Below the pieces are notes generated by a model. The model had not been told where the DNA came from. It searched no databases and was given only the letters and a program-made list of their open reading frames with translations. DNA of 64,000 nucleotides from Spongilla lacustris (Eukaryota; Porifera; Demospongiae; Spongillida; Spongillidae): NCBI GenBank assembly GCA_949361645.1, contig OX442431.1:62001-126000 (forward strand), in the 5' to 3' direction. Below are positions 14,361-27,080 of this stretch, piece after piece; the first letter of the stretch is position 1; the number at the start of each line of letters is the position of its first letter. The translations under genes were made by a program, and so were the position numbers.

Positions 14361-16060
14361 AGGGGAAGTCTCTATCAAGCCTATTTTGTTGAACTCACAT
14401 TTGGAAAATTAGTCGGAACGGTACCAATTGCCACAAATACTGGTGTACTAAGTAGTTCAACTCCTTAGACGACGTTTGAAGCTACACGGAATCTTCTAAT
14501 CGTGCCAAATGACACTTAAATTCGTATCAATAGTGGCTCATGATTGCCTAGGAAAAAGTGTCCTTCGCAACGTTTCATGACCAAAAAATCTAAAACCGCG
14601 TCACTTTGAAGTATACAGAGAAGTGTCCACGATAGATATAAGGCAGACTACGACAAATGTCTAGGCGATAGTTAAACTGTCTCTACGTATGCTTTTCCTG
14701 ACAATTGGTGGCATTCCCACTAATTTTAAGAAAGTCGGTTCGACAGAAAAAGTATCAAATTCTCACAGAACCGGTGTTAAGAGTATAATGTAAATAAAAA
14801 GAATAAGGAGGTGTTTAAGGGAAGGAAGGGGGGGGGGGGGAGTGTTTGGGTGTGCTTTAAAATTAAATAGGAAATCTTTGGGAGTAAGCACTAAGGCGGA
14901 CTAGCTGGATTTGTTAGCAGATCGACAGACTGTTAGCTGGGCTTAGCTTAGGGCACGCCTATCTAGCTGGGCTTAGTTTAGGGTACACCAATCTATCTGG
15001 GCTTAGTTTAGCTTAGGTTCAGCAGTATGTTCAGTTTACAAATTATAAAATGAAGTGAAGGGGGGGGTGGGAGATTAAAAGGAAAGATTTGGGAATAAAT
15101 ACTAAGGTGATACAGCTGGATTTGTTAGCAAGTCAGCCAACTGTTTCTCCATCTATCTGGACTTAGTTTTGGGTACACCTATTTAGCTGGGCGTAGTTTA
15201 GTAGTATGTAATGTAAGTTAACAAATCAGGGGGAGGGGGAAAAAACCGAAGTACAACCAACATTTAACAATGCATGGCCGTAGTCAAACACAAAAATTTG
15301 GGGTGGCTAATCAAAATTTATGAGTCATGATAAAATGATGCATAAGTACGTATGGCACTAAAATGTACATGTATGAAACAAATGTCCCAAATGCAGTGTG
15401 GCGGCTTCAATTTATTTATTTTTCATCAACTCAAAGGAATATTAATAGCAATACATGCACATAATAATAAGATACATACATACATAGAAAAACAAGAACA
15501 TTATGGCTTACGAAGTCATTTGCCACTGCTCGTAGGTTTAACATATCTGTATCACCATTATGCACATGTAAATTCATGCACCAGTTTAACCGCTAAATTA
15601 GCTTTCACAGACAAAATTACCTTACATAATTGAATGTTGTGTAAGAGCGGTTGTCTGCGATCACAGACAGCTGGAGCGGGGTTTGTACGTAATCATTATA
15701 AACCGGATGCAACTACAACTAAGCTTCGTTTGCACTTGTACGGTGTTGATAGAAGTGTGCCTTCTGTTATTCTACGTCCAGAGCAGTAAAATGTTAGCAA
15801 TCGAGTACATGTAGGAGGCCGATTCTATTCAGATAAGTATTGCCATTTGAAGGGCGTCACCTCATGAATGTATTAGGCACGAACATGATAAACTATATAC
15901 ACAAACAATACCTAAGCCAAGATGAGGTAATAGCCCTAACTCAGATAGTGCAAGGGTAGTGACAACTTCAGCCATCAGTGACTATGGGGAAGAAATGGAT
16001 GCTATAAACATGGAGAACATATAAAGAGGGTGTGCACATCCAACTTTTTGTTTATTAATG
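14361..16060. other. Non-genic stretch with short simple repeats
   Basis: No gene is recognisable here. There is a poly-G run near 14,829-14,842. Degenerate direct repeats of an agctgggcttagtttag-like motif lie at about 14,930-15,200. Further G-rich tracts occur near 15,060 and 15,228. The remainder is AT-rich and unremarkable. Confidence 0.6.
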
Positions 16061-16061
16061 T

Positions 16062-16255
16062 AGGCACATAGCACACAGGCACATAGCACACAGGCACATA
16101 GCATAGCATATAGGCACATAGCACACAGGCACATAGCACACAGGCACAAAGCACACAGGCACATAGCACACAGCACAGGCACACAGCACACAGGCACACA
16201 GCACACAGGCACATAGCATACAGACACATAGCACACAGCACACAAGCACATAGTA
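16062..16255. repeat. Minisatellite of gcacacaggcacata-like units
   Basis: About 190 bp consists of tandem ~15-bp units of the type gcacacaggcacata with small variants. The repeat has no stops in several frames, which creates Cys-rich spurious frames on the minus strand. Confidence 0.9.
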
Positions 16256-16369
16256 ATGGCCCTTGCCCCTCCCCCTAACCACTGTGTTCCTTATGATGTG
16301 CAGAAGGGGTGTGCCTGGGGAGGGGGACGTGTGGGTGGATAGTACATTTGATTGTATGCACACACAGGT

Positions 16370-17120
16370 GAGGGACATAGTGTTGTGTGCTGGGAAGTGT
16401 TATGCGAAACACAAGAAAGCACCAGAGTGTTGTGTGCGGAGGCACACACAAGGGAGGGAAGAGTGTTGTGTGCAGAGGGAGTATTGTGTGCACACACAAG
16501 GTACACAATGTACACACATAAGGAGGGAAGAGTGTAGAGTGCAGAGGGAGTACTGTGTGCACACACAAGGTACACACATAGGAGGGAAGAGTGTTATGTG
16601 CAGAGGGAGTGTTGTGTGAACTACAAGGTACACACATAGGAGGGAAGAGTGTTGTGTGTGGTGTGGAGTGGGTGTTGTGTGCACACACATAGGAGGGAAG
16701 AGTGCTGTGTGCGTGGAGTGGGTATTGTGTGCACACACAAAGTACACAAATAGGAGGGAAGAGTGTTGTGTGTGGAGTGAGTGTTGTGTGCACACACAAA
16801 GGGAGGGAAGAGTGTTGAGTGCGGAGGAAGTGTTGTGCGCACACACAAGGTACACACATAGGAGGGAAGAGTGTTGCGTGTGGAGCGGGTGTTGTGTGCA
16901 CACAACGGGAGGTAAGAGTGTTGAGTGCGGAGGGAGTGTTGTGTGCACACACAAGGTAAACACATACGAGGGAAGAGTGTTGACACACCAGTAAAGGGAG
17001 TGTGCAGTGGACCTACTCACACCCCTTTCCATGTGAGTACACACAATGTGCGCACACAACACTCTACACCATGAGTGTGCACACAACACTCTACCATGAG
17101 TGTGCGCACAACACTCTTCC
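16370..17120. repeat. GT/CA-rich ~55-65-bp minisatellite
   Basis: Roughly 12 variable units contain aggagggaagagtgttgtgt followed by a tgtgcacacacaaggtacac-like part. The composition leaves long open frames on both strands (237 and 240 codons on minus, shorter ones on plus). They overlap in several frames and consist only of the repeat, so they are not treated as genes. Confidence 0.85.
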
Positions 17121-17574
17121 ATGTCATGTCCTCACCACATTTTTATTTATTTCAAACCATTCTTCCTACATAACATTCTTCCCACCTGCCCTTGTCACTT
17201 CATCCACACCCTTCTCAATGCCCCATGCCAATAACGCGCATCAAATTGCCATAACAAAAAGTGCTAGAAACAACAAATGTGCTCTAAAAAAAGTTACAAC
17301 ACAGTAGGGATACAAACAGAAAATAAAATTATACAAAATGCATTGCGCAAGCTACACACCTCCCAAATAAAGAGTATCACAAAAACTGGTTCCTTACCAT
17401 TAGTAGGTAGACATTAGCGATGACCCAACCACGATTCTTTAAGTTTCTAGAATACAACGTGCTTCACTTTTTGAGTCTAGAGAACATGGTAGCGATCCTT
17501 TTTAGTCTTAGAAATCAGTAAAATTAACGAAACACTACGCGATCACACAAAGCAAACTTGATTGACAGACGCAG

Positions 17575-17795
17575 AATAAGTTACATCCTTATGTCATTAA
17601 ATTGCAGGCATATCACTCTTCTAATTATAACTTGTACAGGTTCAAGAATCTCTAAAAAGCGAAGCATGCGCGCTAATATGCTAAGGCCTTAAGGGTGGTG
17701 CCGCTTTATAATTTCACGAGGGAATGCTTTTTAGAAACCCTTCAACCTGTACAAGTTAGACTGGAAATTTAATGACATAAGGATGTTCAATAGCT
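17575..17795. repeat. Small inverted-repeat (hairpin) element
   Basis: The left arm contains acatccttatgtcattaaat, answered on the right by atttaatgacataaggatgt. A second inner pair is aacttgtacaggttcaa and a cttcaacctgtacaagtt-type segment. The spacer is about 60 bp. This looks like a MITE-type hairpin of about 220 bp; no target duplication was identified. Confidence 0.65.
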
Positions 17796-18069
17796 TGCGA
17801 AAACATATTAAACAAATAGATCTTCGCAAGACTGACTTCAAAGAAATTTTTCTTAGGCCGGAGTTAGCTAGGGTATACTACTAGTGCTGGTGTCATAGTA
17901 GTGCAGGCTTGAGAAGTTGAAAGATCAAAATTTGGAAATTACAAATAAAGATCTTTCAACTTCCTGGAAGGCTGCTTTGAGACGTACTTCAAAATGGACT
18001 CCCGATCGACGGTTGACCACACTTTCTCGTTCTAGATATACGGGCAGCTTGCAATACCGGAATGTGTTT

Positions 18070-19175
18070 ATTTATCAGGACCCACGGTAGTGGGTCCTAT
18101 GTACCGTGGGTCCTATGTAGGATTGGCTTCGTGGGCGTGGTTTTCAATCGAGCATTTTAAAACGGTAACGAAGTGTTGTCTTTACTCGCCAGCCCGCATA
18201 TATTCCATCACAAACATGACAGATATGCACATATAACGTGAGCTTCGCTAAACAGTGCCGTTTACTTGGAGTGACAAGTCGGTACCAAAATTCCGCCATT
18301 TAATTTTTGTTCATCTCCTCCTACATCTTCCGTTCATCACGTATAACTTGCAACAGGAACGTCGTACGAAGATGACATTAGCTTCAAAAAGTAGCATTTT
18401 ATTTCCAAACGTGCCTTTCATACAAATAAGATCGGTGAAAATTCTCGGTTGCCTAGCAGCATGCAATATGACGCATCTTAATTTACTGGTGCCAGGCTAC
18501 GCATAATTCAGTAACGTACGCAGCTGCAAACGCGTTTAAAACAGGCAGTTAAGTCCGTTCTTATTCAGCAAAGAACCAAGCCAAAGAAAATGGCTCGAGC
18601 GTTAGCAAGGAGAACTCTGGGTTTAAGATATCTGAAGAACAAAGGTACCCTATCAATCAAATTAAAAAAGAGGACTCAGACTACACATAAGAGGAATCTA
18701 AGCGTCCTGTAAATCGCAAGTAATACACTAAGCCATATATTATATTGAACACTCCTGGCAGAGAAAAAAAAATTGGGGAACAAGTACATCAAAAACTTCT
18801 CTATCGAGAACATGATTGTTGGTATGTAGGATTGGTGGTGCAAAAAGCAAGGAAACAAGGTACAGTATGTCAAAGTGAGTTTTGGTAGGATCCTACAACT
18901 ATAACAGTCCTACATTTGCAAATAGGCTTCTTCATTTGCAAATTCAGGACTGTGAGTTGTAGGATCCTACCTAACCTCACTTTAACATGCAAATTCAGGA
19001 CTGTGAGTTGTAGGATCCTAACTTTAACATGCAAATTCAGGACTGTGAGTTGTAGGATCCTACCTAACCTCACTTTAACATACTGTACCTTGTTTCCTTG
19101 CTTTTTGCACCACCAATCATACATACCACCAATCACTTTCTCGATAGAGAAGTTTTTGATTTACTTGTTTACTTA
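18070..19175. mobile_element. Repeat unit copy 1 with terminal fold-back
   Basis: The unit starts with the small palindrome ggacccacggtagtgggtcc and an AT-rich body. It ends in a fold-back of about 370 bp (18,780-19,170), whose arms carry aggtacagtatgtcaaagtg and its complement and gttgtaggatcctacctaac-like inverted pieces. Inside the fold-back, the aaattcaggactgtgagttg segment is repeated three times. A second copy lies at 19,240-20,400. No transposase is present. Confidence 0.7.
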
Positions 19176-19239
19176 TTTTTACGTCCATTTGTGGTACATG
19201 TACTATGTACCGCTACCGCGTAATTTATTATAGCATCCT

Positions 19240-20400
19240 TTTATCAGGACCCACGGTAGTGGGTCCTATGTAGGAATGGCTTCGTGGGCGTGGCTTTCGA
19301 TCGAGCGTTTTAATACAGTAACGAAGTGTTGCCTTTACTCGCCAGCTCGCATATAATCCATCACAAACATGACAGATATGCACATATAACGTGAGCTTCG
19401 CTAAACAGTGCCGTTTACGTGGAGTGACAAGTCAGTACCAAAATTCCGCCATTTAATTTTTGTTCTCCTCCGTCGTCTTCCGTTCATCACGTATAACTCG
19501 CGACAGGAACGTCGTAAGACGAGATTAGCTCAAAAAGTTGCATTTGATTTCCAAACGTGCCCTTTCATACAAATAAGACCTACGGTTGTAAGTTGGTGAT
19601 GAAATGCCGTGAAATGACTCGAGCAGGTGCAAATTCACATTATCGCCCGCGAATTTATCGGTTGCCTAGTCACGTCCAATTATAACGTCACACATGTAAT
19701 GATAACTACAAAATCTCCAGCTGCTCATATTTCGTATTGCGTTTTAGTGCTAGTGGAAGCATCTGTCTTTTCAAAGCATGTCAACGAAAACGTAAAGCAA
19801 AGTTAGAAGCTATATATATTGACAACAAAGAAGAAATTTTGGCGAAGCGGCATTAGAGGAGGCAAAGGCAAAGACCAGGTCTCTTAAGTCTGAGGTAAAG
19901 AGAGACGACGAACGACGGAAATATAGAATCGCGAAAGACAATTGGACGCTAAACGAAAGCTCTACCACAAACATGCCGAGACCGAACGATACTGATACGA
20001 GGAATCTAAGCGTCCTATGCATTGCAACGAATACGCTAAGCCATACTGATATTATATTGACTGAACACTCCTGGCAGAGAAAAAAATTAGGGGAACAAGT
20101 AAATCAAAAACTTCTCTACCGAGAAAGTGATTGGTAGGATGTAGGATTGGTGGTGCAAAAAGCAAAGAAACAAGGTACAGTATGTCCAAGTGAGGTTTGG
20201 TAGGATCCTACAACTATAACAGTCCTACATTTGCAAATAGGCTTCTTCATTTGCAAATTCAGGACTGTAAGTTGTAGGATCCTACCAAACCTCACTTTAA
20301 CATACTGTACCTAGTTTCCTTGCTTTTTGCACCACCAATCCTACATCCTACCAATCACTTTCTCGGTAGAGAAGTTTTTGATTTACTTGTAAATGATATG
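19240..20400. mobile_element. Repeat unit copy 2 with terminal fold-back
   Basis: This matches the unit at 18,070 over its head (ggacccacggtagtgggtcc, then cttcgtgggcgtgg) and over the fold-back at 20,085-20,390. Here the fold-back is a nearly perfect inverted repeat of about 140-bp arms, starting aagtaaatcaaaaacttctc and ending with its complement. Copy 2 lacks the internal triplication of copy 1. A poly-C tract follows at about 20,407-20,435. Confidence 0.7.
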
Positions 20401-20435
20401 CTTAAGCCCCCCCCCCCCCCCCACCCCCCCACCCC

Positions 20436-21110
20436 TTACTACGGCCTTGCAATGGGAGACTACGTAGGAGGGGGAAGCTTTTTAATCAACACAAAAAATA
20501 ACGGTGGGCATTAAATAAAGTTTGCGTATTTTAACAAGCCGCTGCAACGGACGCACACAGGAAGAACAGCACACAGGGGAACCCACGGGAGGGGAGGAAC
20601 AGGGAAGGCAACACCCAAAACACGCACGGAGCTGACGACAGAGCACGAACACGCAACTCACTGCAATAGACAGTCCCACGTATCTCACGGCGACGCCCAA
20701 CAACGAGCATAACTGCAACAGACGCGTTTCGGCGGAGATATTTATATTGGCCCGCACTTGTACCAGTGGCATTTTATTCATCGCGAAAGACTCCCTCAAA
20801 TTTAGGCTTCGCCTCATGCTAGTAATTGACGCACGTGACATCCGTTCCGCGTGATATAATACACAACAGGATGTCGTACACAGTTCTATTAGTGGCACTA
20901 CACATATTCCCATCATTCTGTACCAAACGCGTTAATTAGTTTGCCAGTATCAGGTATGATAGCAATAGCCAATCTGGCTCAGATTTTTTTTACAGTCTGT
21001 GCCACTACATTCTGGCACATACCACTGTCAGCGTGTGACAGAATGATAAACATACAAGTTTCAGATTGGACACATTGTGTACGGGCTCCGCTGTACCAAT
21101 CTTGGGCAGT
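20436..21110. other. Non-genic stretch
   Basis: No recognisable gene. A 144-codon minus-strand frame (20,482-20,916) is Cys/Ser-rich without family resemblance and is judged spurious. Confidence 0.5.
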
Positions 21111-21856
21111 GCAGGCGCGTATCCAGAAATAGAAGGAGCGTATCCAGAAATAGAAGGAGCGTAATTTAATTCAATTCACTTCTATTATTAACATCACTAT
21201 ATAAGATTACCGTAAAGTCCACTCTGCCCCCACCGAAAAGAAATGTCTCGTTTAAACGAGCGTATCTTCGTAATCATGAACGCAGCTGCATGCGTGCCGT
21301 TCTTTAAAATCCTGTTGCCTGGAGTACCAGAGCTCTTTCCTGAAATGCTAAACAGGATGTCGGAAGCGTAGTTGGATTCCGTTGACTGTTAGTCGTCCTC
21401 CAGCTGAAAAGCGCATTTAAGTTACTACTTCGTCAACCACTTGAAGCCAGGTGCTGATTACATGCACTTTTACAATATAAATGGCTCTAAATTTATCCTT
21501 GGCATGGATTCAGTTTCAGAAGTTTGCAGATCTTCTATCAGCAGATTTTACCCACAGTATTTTAAAGCTGCATTGCTGGCAAATGCCAGAGCGCATATCA
21601 CAACATACTCAGCGGATCATTTAGTGTGCTAATACACTCTTCGGCGGCTTCTGGATATACAACTGTATATGCATCCACCCTATTAGTGTATGCGCTCGGC
21701 GCCATCCTTGGCGATTGAAGACATTCTTGCCGATTTTGCCGTTGTATTTCTGTTAAACTATACTGCTGAGTGGGCGTGGTTGCAAAAAAATTCGTGCGCG
21801 CTTCGCGCGCTATCCGTTCGGCACCCCGCTCCTTCTATTTCTGGATACGCGCCTGC
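21111..21856. mobile_element. MITE-like element with ~30-bp terminal inverted repeats
   Basis: The left end gcaggcgcgtatccagaaat followed by agaaggagcg is complemented at the right end (21,827-21,856). On the left the inner part of the terminal repeat is duplicated in tandem (21,121-21,165). No transposase is visible, and I could not define a target duplication. The flank ending near 21,937 carries a hAT-like ...cgccactg terminus, so two elements may be nested here. Confidence 0.6.
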
Positions 21857-21979
21857 TAGGATTATTTTAATCATCTTCATTCTTGGGTCGGAGGGGGGTG
21901 CCTTAGCCCCCTGAGCCTCCCCCTAAATACGCCACTGTAATACCAGATGATTAGTAACCACATCCCCCATTCAATGTAT

Positions 21980-24306
21980 TTCTGAGGATCTTTTAGATCA
22001 GTTATTGATTTCTGAGATCAAGTATTGACTCCAGTTTGATTGTTGTGATCCTTTTAGATCAATTCGTCAGTCTAGTTTGATTTATGTGGGTCATATAGAT
22101 AAGTTGTGACTCTAGTTTGATTTCTGTGGGTCGTTTACATCATGTAGGGACTCTAGTTTGATTTCTGTGGTTCTGTTAGATGATGTAGTGACTCTAGTTT
22201 GACCTTTAGATCACGTAGTGACTCTAGTTTAATTTCTGTAGGTCGTTTAGATCAGGTAGTGACTGGTTTGATTTCTGAGGGTCTTTTAGATTAGGTACTG
22301 ACTAGTTTGACTTGTGTGGGTCTTTTAGATCCAGTTGTGACTCTAATTTGATTTCTATGGGTCTGTTAAATCAAGTAGAGACTAGTTTGATTTGAGGATG
22401 TATTTGATCAAGTAATGACTTTAGTAGGTCTTATAGATCAAGTAGTGACTGTAGTTTCATTTCTTTGCGTCTTTTAGATCATGTAGTGACTTGTGTGGCT
22501 TTTATGACTCTAGTTTGATTTCTGTGGGTCTTTCAGATAAAGTTGTGACTCTAGTTTGATTTCTGCAGGTCTTTGAGTTCAAGTAGTGACTCTAGGTTGA
22601 TTTCTGTAGGTCTTTTCGATCAGGCAGTGACTCTTGTTTGATTTCTGTGCGTTTTCTAGATCCATTAGTGATTCTAGTTTGATTTCTGTTGATCTTTTCG
22701 ATCAAGTAGTGACTCTTGTTTGATTTTCTGTGGGTCTTTTAGATCAGGTAGGGACTCTAGTTTGATTTCTGTGTGGCTTTTAGATCACGTAGTGACTAGT
22801 TCTGTTTTACTTTTAGATCAGGTAGTGACTCCAGTTTCATTCTGTGGGTCTTTTAGATCAGGTAATGATTTCTGTGGGTCTTTTATATCAGGTAGTGACT
22901 CTAGTTTGATTTCTGTGGGTTTTTTGTATCCAGTAGTGACTCTAGTTTGATTTCTGAGGGTCTTTTAGATCAGATAGTGAATCCAGTTTGATTTCTGTGT
23001 GGCTTTTAGTTCAGGTAGTGACTCTAATGTGATTTCTGTGTGGCTTTTAGATCAGGTAGTGACTCTAGTTTGATTTCTGTGGGTCTTTTAGATCCAGTAG
23101 TGACTCTTGCTTGATTTCTGAGGGTCTTTGAGATCAGGTAGTGACTCTGGTTTGATTTCTGTGTGGCATTTGGATCAGATGACTCTAGTTTCATTTCTGT
23201 GGGTCTTTTATATCAGGTAGTGACTCTGGTTTGATTTCTGTGCGGCATTTGGATCAGATGACTCTAGTTTTATATCAGGTAGTGACTAGTTTGATTTCTG
23301 TGGATCTTTTACATCAAGTAGTGACTCTACGTTGTATTCTGTAGGTCGTAGTGACTCTAGTTTGATTTCTGTGGGTCATTTGGATCAAGTAGTGATTTTT
23401 ATGTGGCTTTTAGATCAGGTAGTGGCTCTAGTTTGATTTCTATGAGTCTTTTAATCAGGTAATGACTCTAGTTTGATTTCTATGGGTCTTTTATATCAGG
23501 TAGTGGCTCTAGTTTGATTTCAGTCAGTCTTTTTTTTAGATCATGTAGTGATTCTAGTTTGATTAATGTGGGTCTTTTAGATCATGTTGTGACTCTTGTT
23601 TGATTTCTGTGGGTCATTTAGATCAAGTAGTGACTCTAGTTTCATTTCTGTGTGTCTTTTAGATCAAGTTGTGGCTCTAGTTTGATTTCTGTTGGTCTTT
23701 AAATCAAGCGTTGACTCTAGTTTGATATCTGTATGTCATTTAGATCAGGTAGTGACTCTATTTTGATTTCTGGATCAGGTAGTGACTCTAGTTTGATTTT
23801 TGTGGGGCTTTTAGATCAGGTCACTAGTGACTCTAGTTTGATGTTTATGTGGTATTTAGATCAGATAGTGACTCTGGTTTGATTTGTGTGGCTTTTAGAT
23901 CAGTTAGTGACTCTAGTTTGATTTCTATGGGCCTTTTATATCAGGTAGTGGCTCTAGTTAGATTGCAGTCAGTCTTTTAGATCAGGTAGTGACTCTAGTT
24001 TGATTTCTGCTGGGCTTTTAGATCAGGTAGTGACTCTTGTTTAATTTCTGTGGGTCATTTAGATCAAGTAGTGACTCTCGTTTCATTTCTGTGGGTTATT
24101 TGGATCACGTTGTGACTCTAATGTGATTTCTGTTGGTCTTTAAATCAAGTGTCGACTCTAGTTTGATATCTGTGTGTCATTTAGATCAGGTAGTGACTCT
24201 ATTTTGATTTCTGATGGTCGTTTAGATCAGGTAGTGACTCTAGTTTGATTTTTTGTGGGGCTTTTAGATCAGGTAGTGACTCTAGTTTGATTTCTGTAGG
24301 TCTTTT
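21980..24306. repeat. 41-bp minisatellite array, about 55 copies
   Basis: Tandem units have the consensus agtgactctagtttgatttc followed by tgtgggtcttttagatcaggt (41 bp). Many units have small deletions or substitutions. The array covers about 2.3 kb and carries no gene. Confidence 0.95.
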
Positions 24307-26138
24307 ATAAGCCGTGTTAGGAAAGTGCATGGTGTAGGTAGATTTTTTATAACACTGTCAACTGACAACTATACAACGTAGGTTACAAAAAAAAACTCAT
24401 ACTGTACAGAGAAAATTGTTAATTTCATAGTTATACAAGTATGTGTCACTGTGTATGTAATATAGATTTAGCATTCTTTGAATGTCGTCCACGGTCTACG
24501 GTGCAGTTATAAGCCAGTTCTCAAAAAACTACAGCAAAATCTAGTCAATGGAACTAAAATCCATCATATAGCATCAGGATTCATGAGAAAAGTAATAGTA
24601 GCCTCAAGTGCAGGCATGTTCAAGTTGTAATTTTATTTACAAGGTTAATCACTGATAATTGGATAGGTGTAGACCAACTTGCTCTTTCAGAGCCAATCAA
24701 AGGAGAGGGGCAAGGAGGTAGCCTGGAACATTGCATCAAATCAGTTAATTGCTTATATCGTATTTTACCCAATGGGAGCACATTAATTACTGATTTTGCA
24801 AAGAACTGCATGGCCTGGTGACGTGACCATTCTTAATGGCAGACCAGCTTCCTCAAAGTCAAGGAAATCCTTTTGCGTCTTCCTTATTAGCAAGTCAGCC
24901 AGGAGATAGTCTTAGTAGGATATACATTGTATGTAATATGCATTTAAGTTAAGACTGCAGCCGTTTTGGATCTAGGACATAACCAACTAGAAGTGATTTA
25001 AAAGGACCTTTCTTGATGAATGTTTGATAACCTTTTTGTGTCTTCCTAAGACGGGAGATAGTATTAGTACGATATATGTAATATGCATTTAAAACTGCAG
25101 CCGTTTTGGATCTAGGACAAAACCAACTAGAAGTGATTTGAAAGGACTTTCTTGATGCATTGTAGAGTAGTAGCATTGTAATACAAGGAAACCTTGATCA
25201 TTAAGCCGTTCTGCCTTGAGTATTTGACGCGCGATCGAGGAAGGACAACAAGCGAAGTGCTGTTCGTTCATAAAAACGTCCCGATGATGCGATAACAATG
25301 TGATGTAATCGCGGGACAGAAATTTGTACAGGACTCTATGGCCGCGTTTATTAAAGTCCGCGACAGCATCGAGGAAATCTATTCATTTTTGGTGTATTTG
25401 GTGTCTGAATAGTAGGTGCGATACATTATTTTCAGCACCCCAATGCGTTTCAGTGAGTTGAATAAATACGACGACATAACTCTCGACATAACTATTCATT
25501 ATCGTTAACAGTAAGCACGTGACGCTATTAATTCCAGAACTATTTTTCTCTAAGTGTATATGTTTGATTGTTTAATTGCACTTTGTTTTATTTGTCCTGC
25601 ACCATTCATGAATGAAGGCGCAAAGGAATGGCTCACGGATACGGAGGTGTACAATTAACGCTGCGCAAATACGTAGATGCGCAAACTGGATTCGCAGTTA
25701 GTTTTGTGGGTCCTAAACAAGGTCAGTGTCTATAGATGGCACCAGTAATGAGGCAAACATTAAGATTCTGATCTTTAAAGACAATATGCAAGTAGTATAC
25801 GAGAATTTTTGCATATAAAGGTACAATTACACATACATTTAAAATGTTTTTGAATGCGGTACTAAATAATACTCGAATTGGAATTTAAAATGGCCTCAAT
25901 ACACATGAAAATAGGACAAGGTTGTCCACTTTATACTATTCATAGCTGATGTCGAAGATAATATACATTATCTCTGATGCACAAATTTAAACGTTTTCAT
26001 TAAGACCATTAACGTTTTTTAATACTTCCTCGATGGTCCGGTGTAGCAGACTTTAATTCTGTAAGAGCTGTAACGATTCGAACATTTACTCTACGCTATG
26101 TGAAATCACATATATATATATATATAATTTATAATTAT
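24307..26138. other. Non-genic stretch with one ~70-bp direct duplication
   Basis: No gene was found. A ~70-bp segment containing gcagccgttttggatctagg occurs at about 24,956 and again at about 25,096. An AT dinucleotide run lies near 26,111-26,127. Confidence 0.5.
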
Positions 26139-26638
26139 ATGGGAAAGTTACAGTTGAACAAACTACGTGCACGTTTTCCCGCTTGATTCGCGCCAATGTT
26201 ATAATCCCCGCCTCCCCATACATTGAGCGGAACGCAATTTGCCCAAATCATTGGCGCGAATCGAGCGCGAAAATGGGCACGTAGTTTGTTCAACTGTATC
26301 TCCGTAATGGATGGCATAAAAATCAACGAACAGAACAAATCGATAGGTATAGGACCTCTCTACCTACAAACCGAATTTGAAGCGAATTGATTACTCCTAC
26401 CGAAAGTTATGGCGGGTTTGAACCCAGTGGGGTATCGAACGTTGCAATACTGACACGGAGCAAGTGCAAGACTCCAAAATGTATTTTACCATAGAGAAAT
26501 GGTGCAGTATGAAGTGTTCAAAATAGGAAGGTGATAGCGTTACTGTTCGGAAGTTATGGCAAATCAAACGTAATGCATTTTTATTATACTTTTTTATTAT
26601 AAACGCTAGGTCCCTTTTCTCGTAAACTTTCCCATATA
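26139..26638. mobile_element. Palindromic MITE, family of the 37,789 element
   Basis: Ends are inverted: atatgggaaagtt on the left and aactttcccatat on the right. The interior shares long segments with the element at 37,789-38,506, such as gtattttaccatagagaaat and acgttttcccgcttgatt. An inner hairpin (gttgaacaaactacgtgcac and its complement) lies at 26,152-26,297. It inserted in AT-rich DNA, so a target duplication cannot be resolved. Confidence 0.65.
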
Positions 26639-26729
26639 TTATTATAATTATATATAATTACGTGTATAGTAGCGTTTCCTATATAAGAACTTGCATGGTA
26701 ACAAACATCTCCGTCGGTAGATCTACAGC

Positions 26730-27080
26730 AGTGGCGGATCCAGGGGGGGGGGGGGGGGGGGTCTAGTCTCGAACCCAGACCCAAATACGTCACAGCAGTG
26801 GGTGGATTACATCACCACTACGTTTGTATAGGGTCTGGTGCTTCAACTAGCCAACTGGAATGCAATTAGATCTTATCAAGATGAACATGTCGGTCAATTA
26901 TCCGATTCAAAAATAATATTCGTGCCTAAAATACACGAAGGTCGGGCTACGCCCAACTACTTCCACCCCTATTCGAAGCGCCAGACCCTGTACCAACGTA
27001 GTGGTGATGTAATCCACCCACTGCTGTGACGGGTCTGGGTACGAGACTAGGGGGTTATAAAGACCCCCCGCCCTCGGCAG
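26730..27080. mobile_element. Fold-back element with hAT-like end
   Basis: Starts at cagtggcggatccag, a sequence typical of hAT termini, followed by a poly-G run. The arms at 26,780-26,850 and 26,965-27,050 are complementary (cagcagtgggtggattacat versus atgtaatccacccactgctg). It looks like a composite hAT-type MITE and hairpin. No coding capacity. Confidence 0.5.

Noticed and set aside
16275..17122. Long minus-strand frames of 237 and 240 codons
   Set aside because: They overlap each other in different frames and are made solely of the GT/CA minisatellite.
20482..20916. 144-codon minus-strand frame
   Set aside because: Low-complexity Cys/Ser-rich composition with no family resemblance, next to a MITE; no splice or promoter support.
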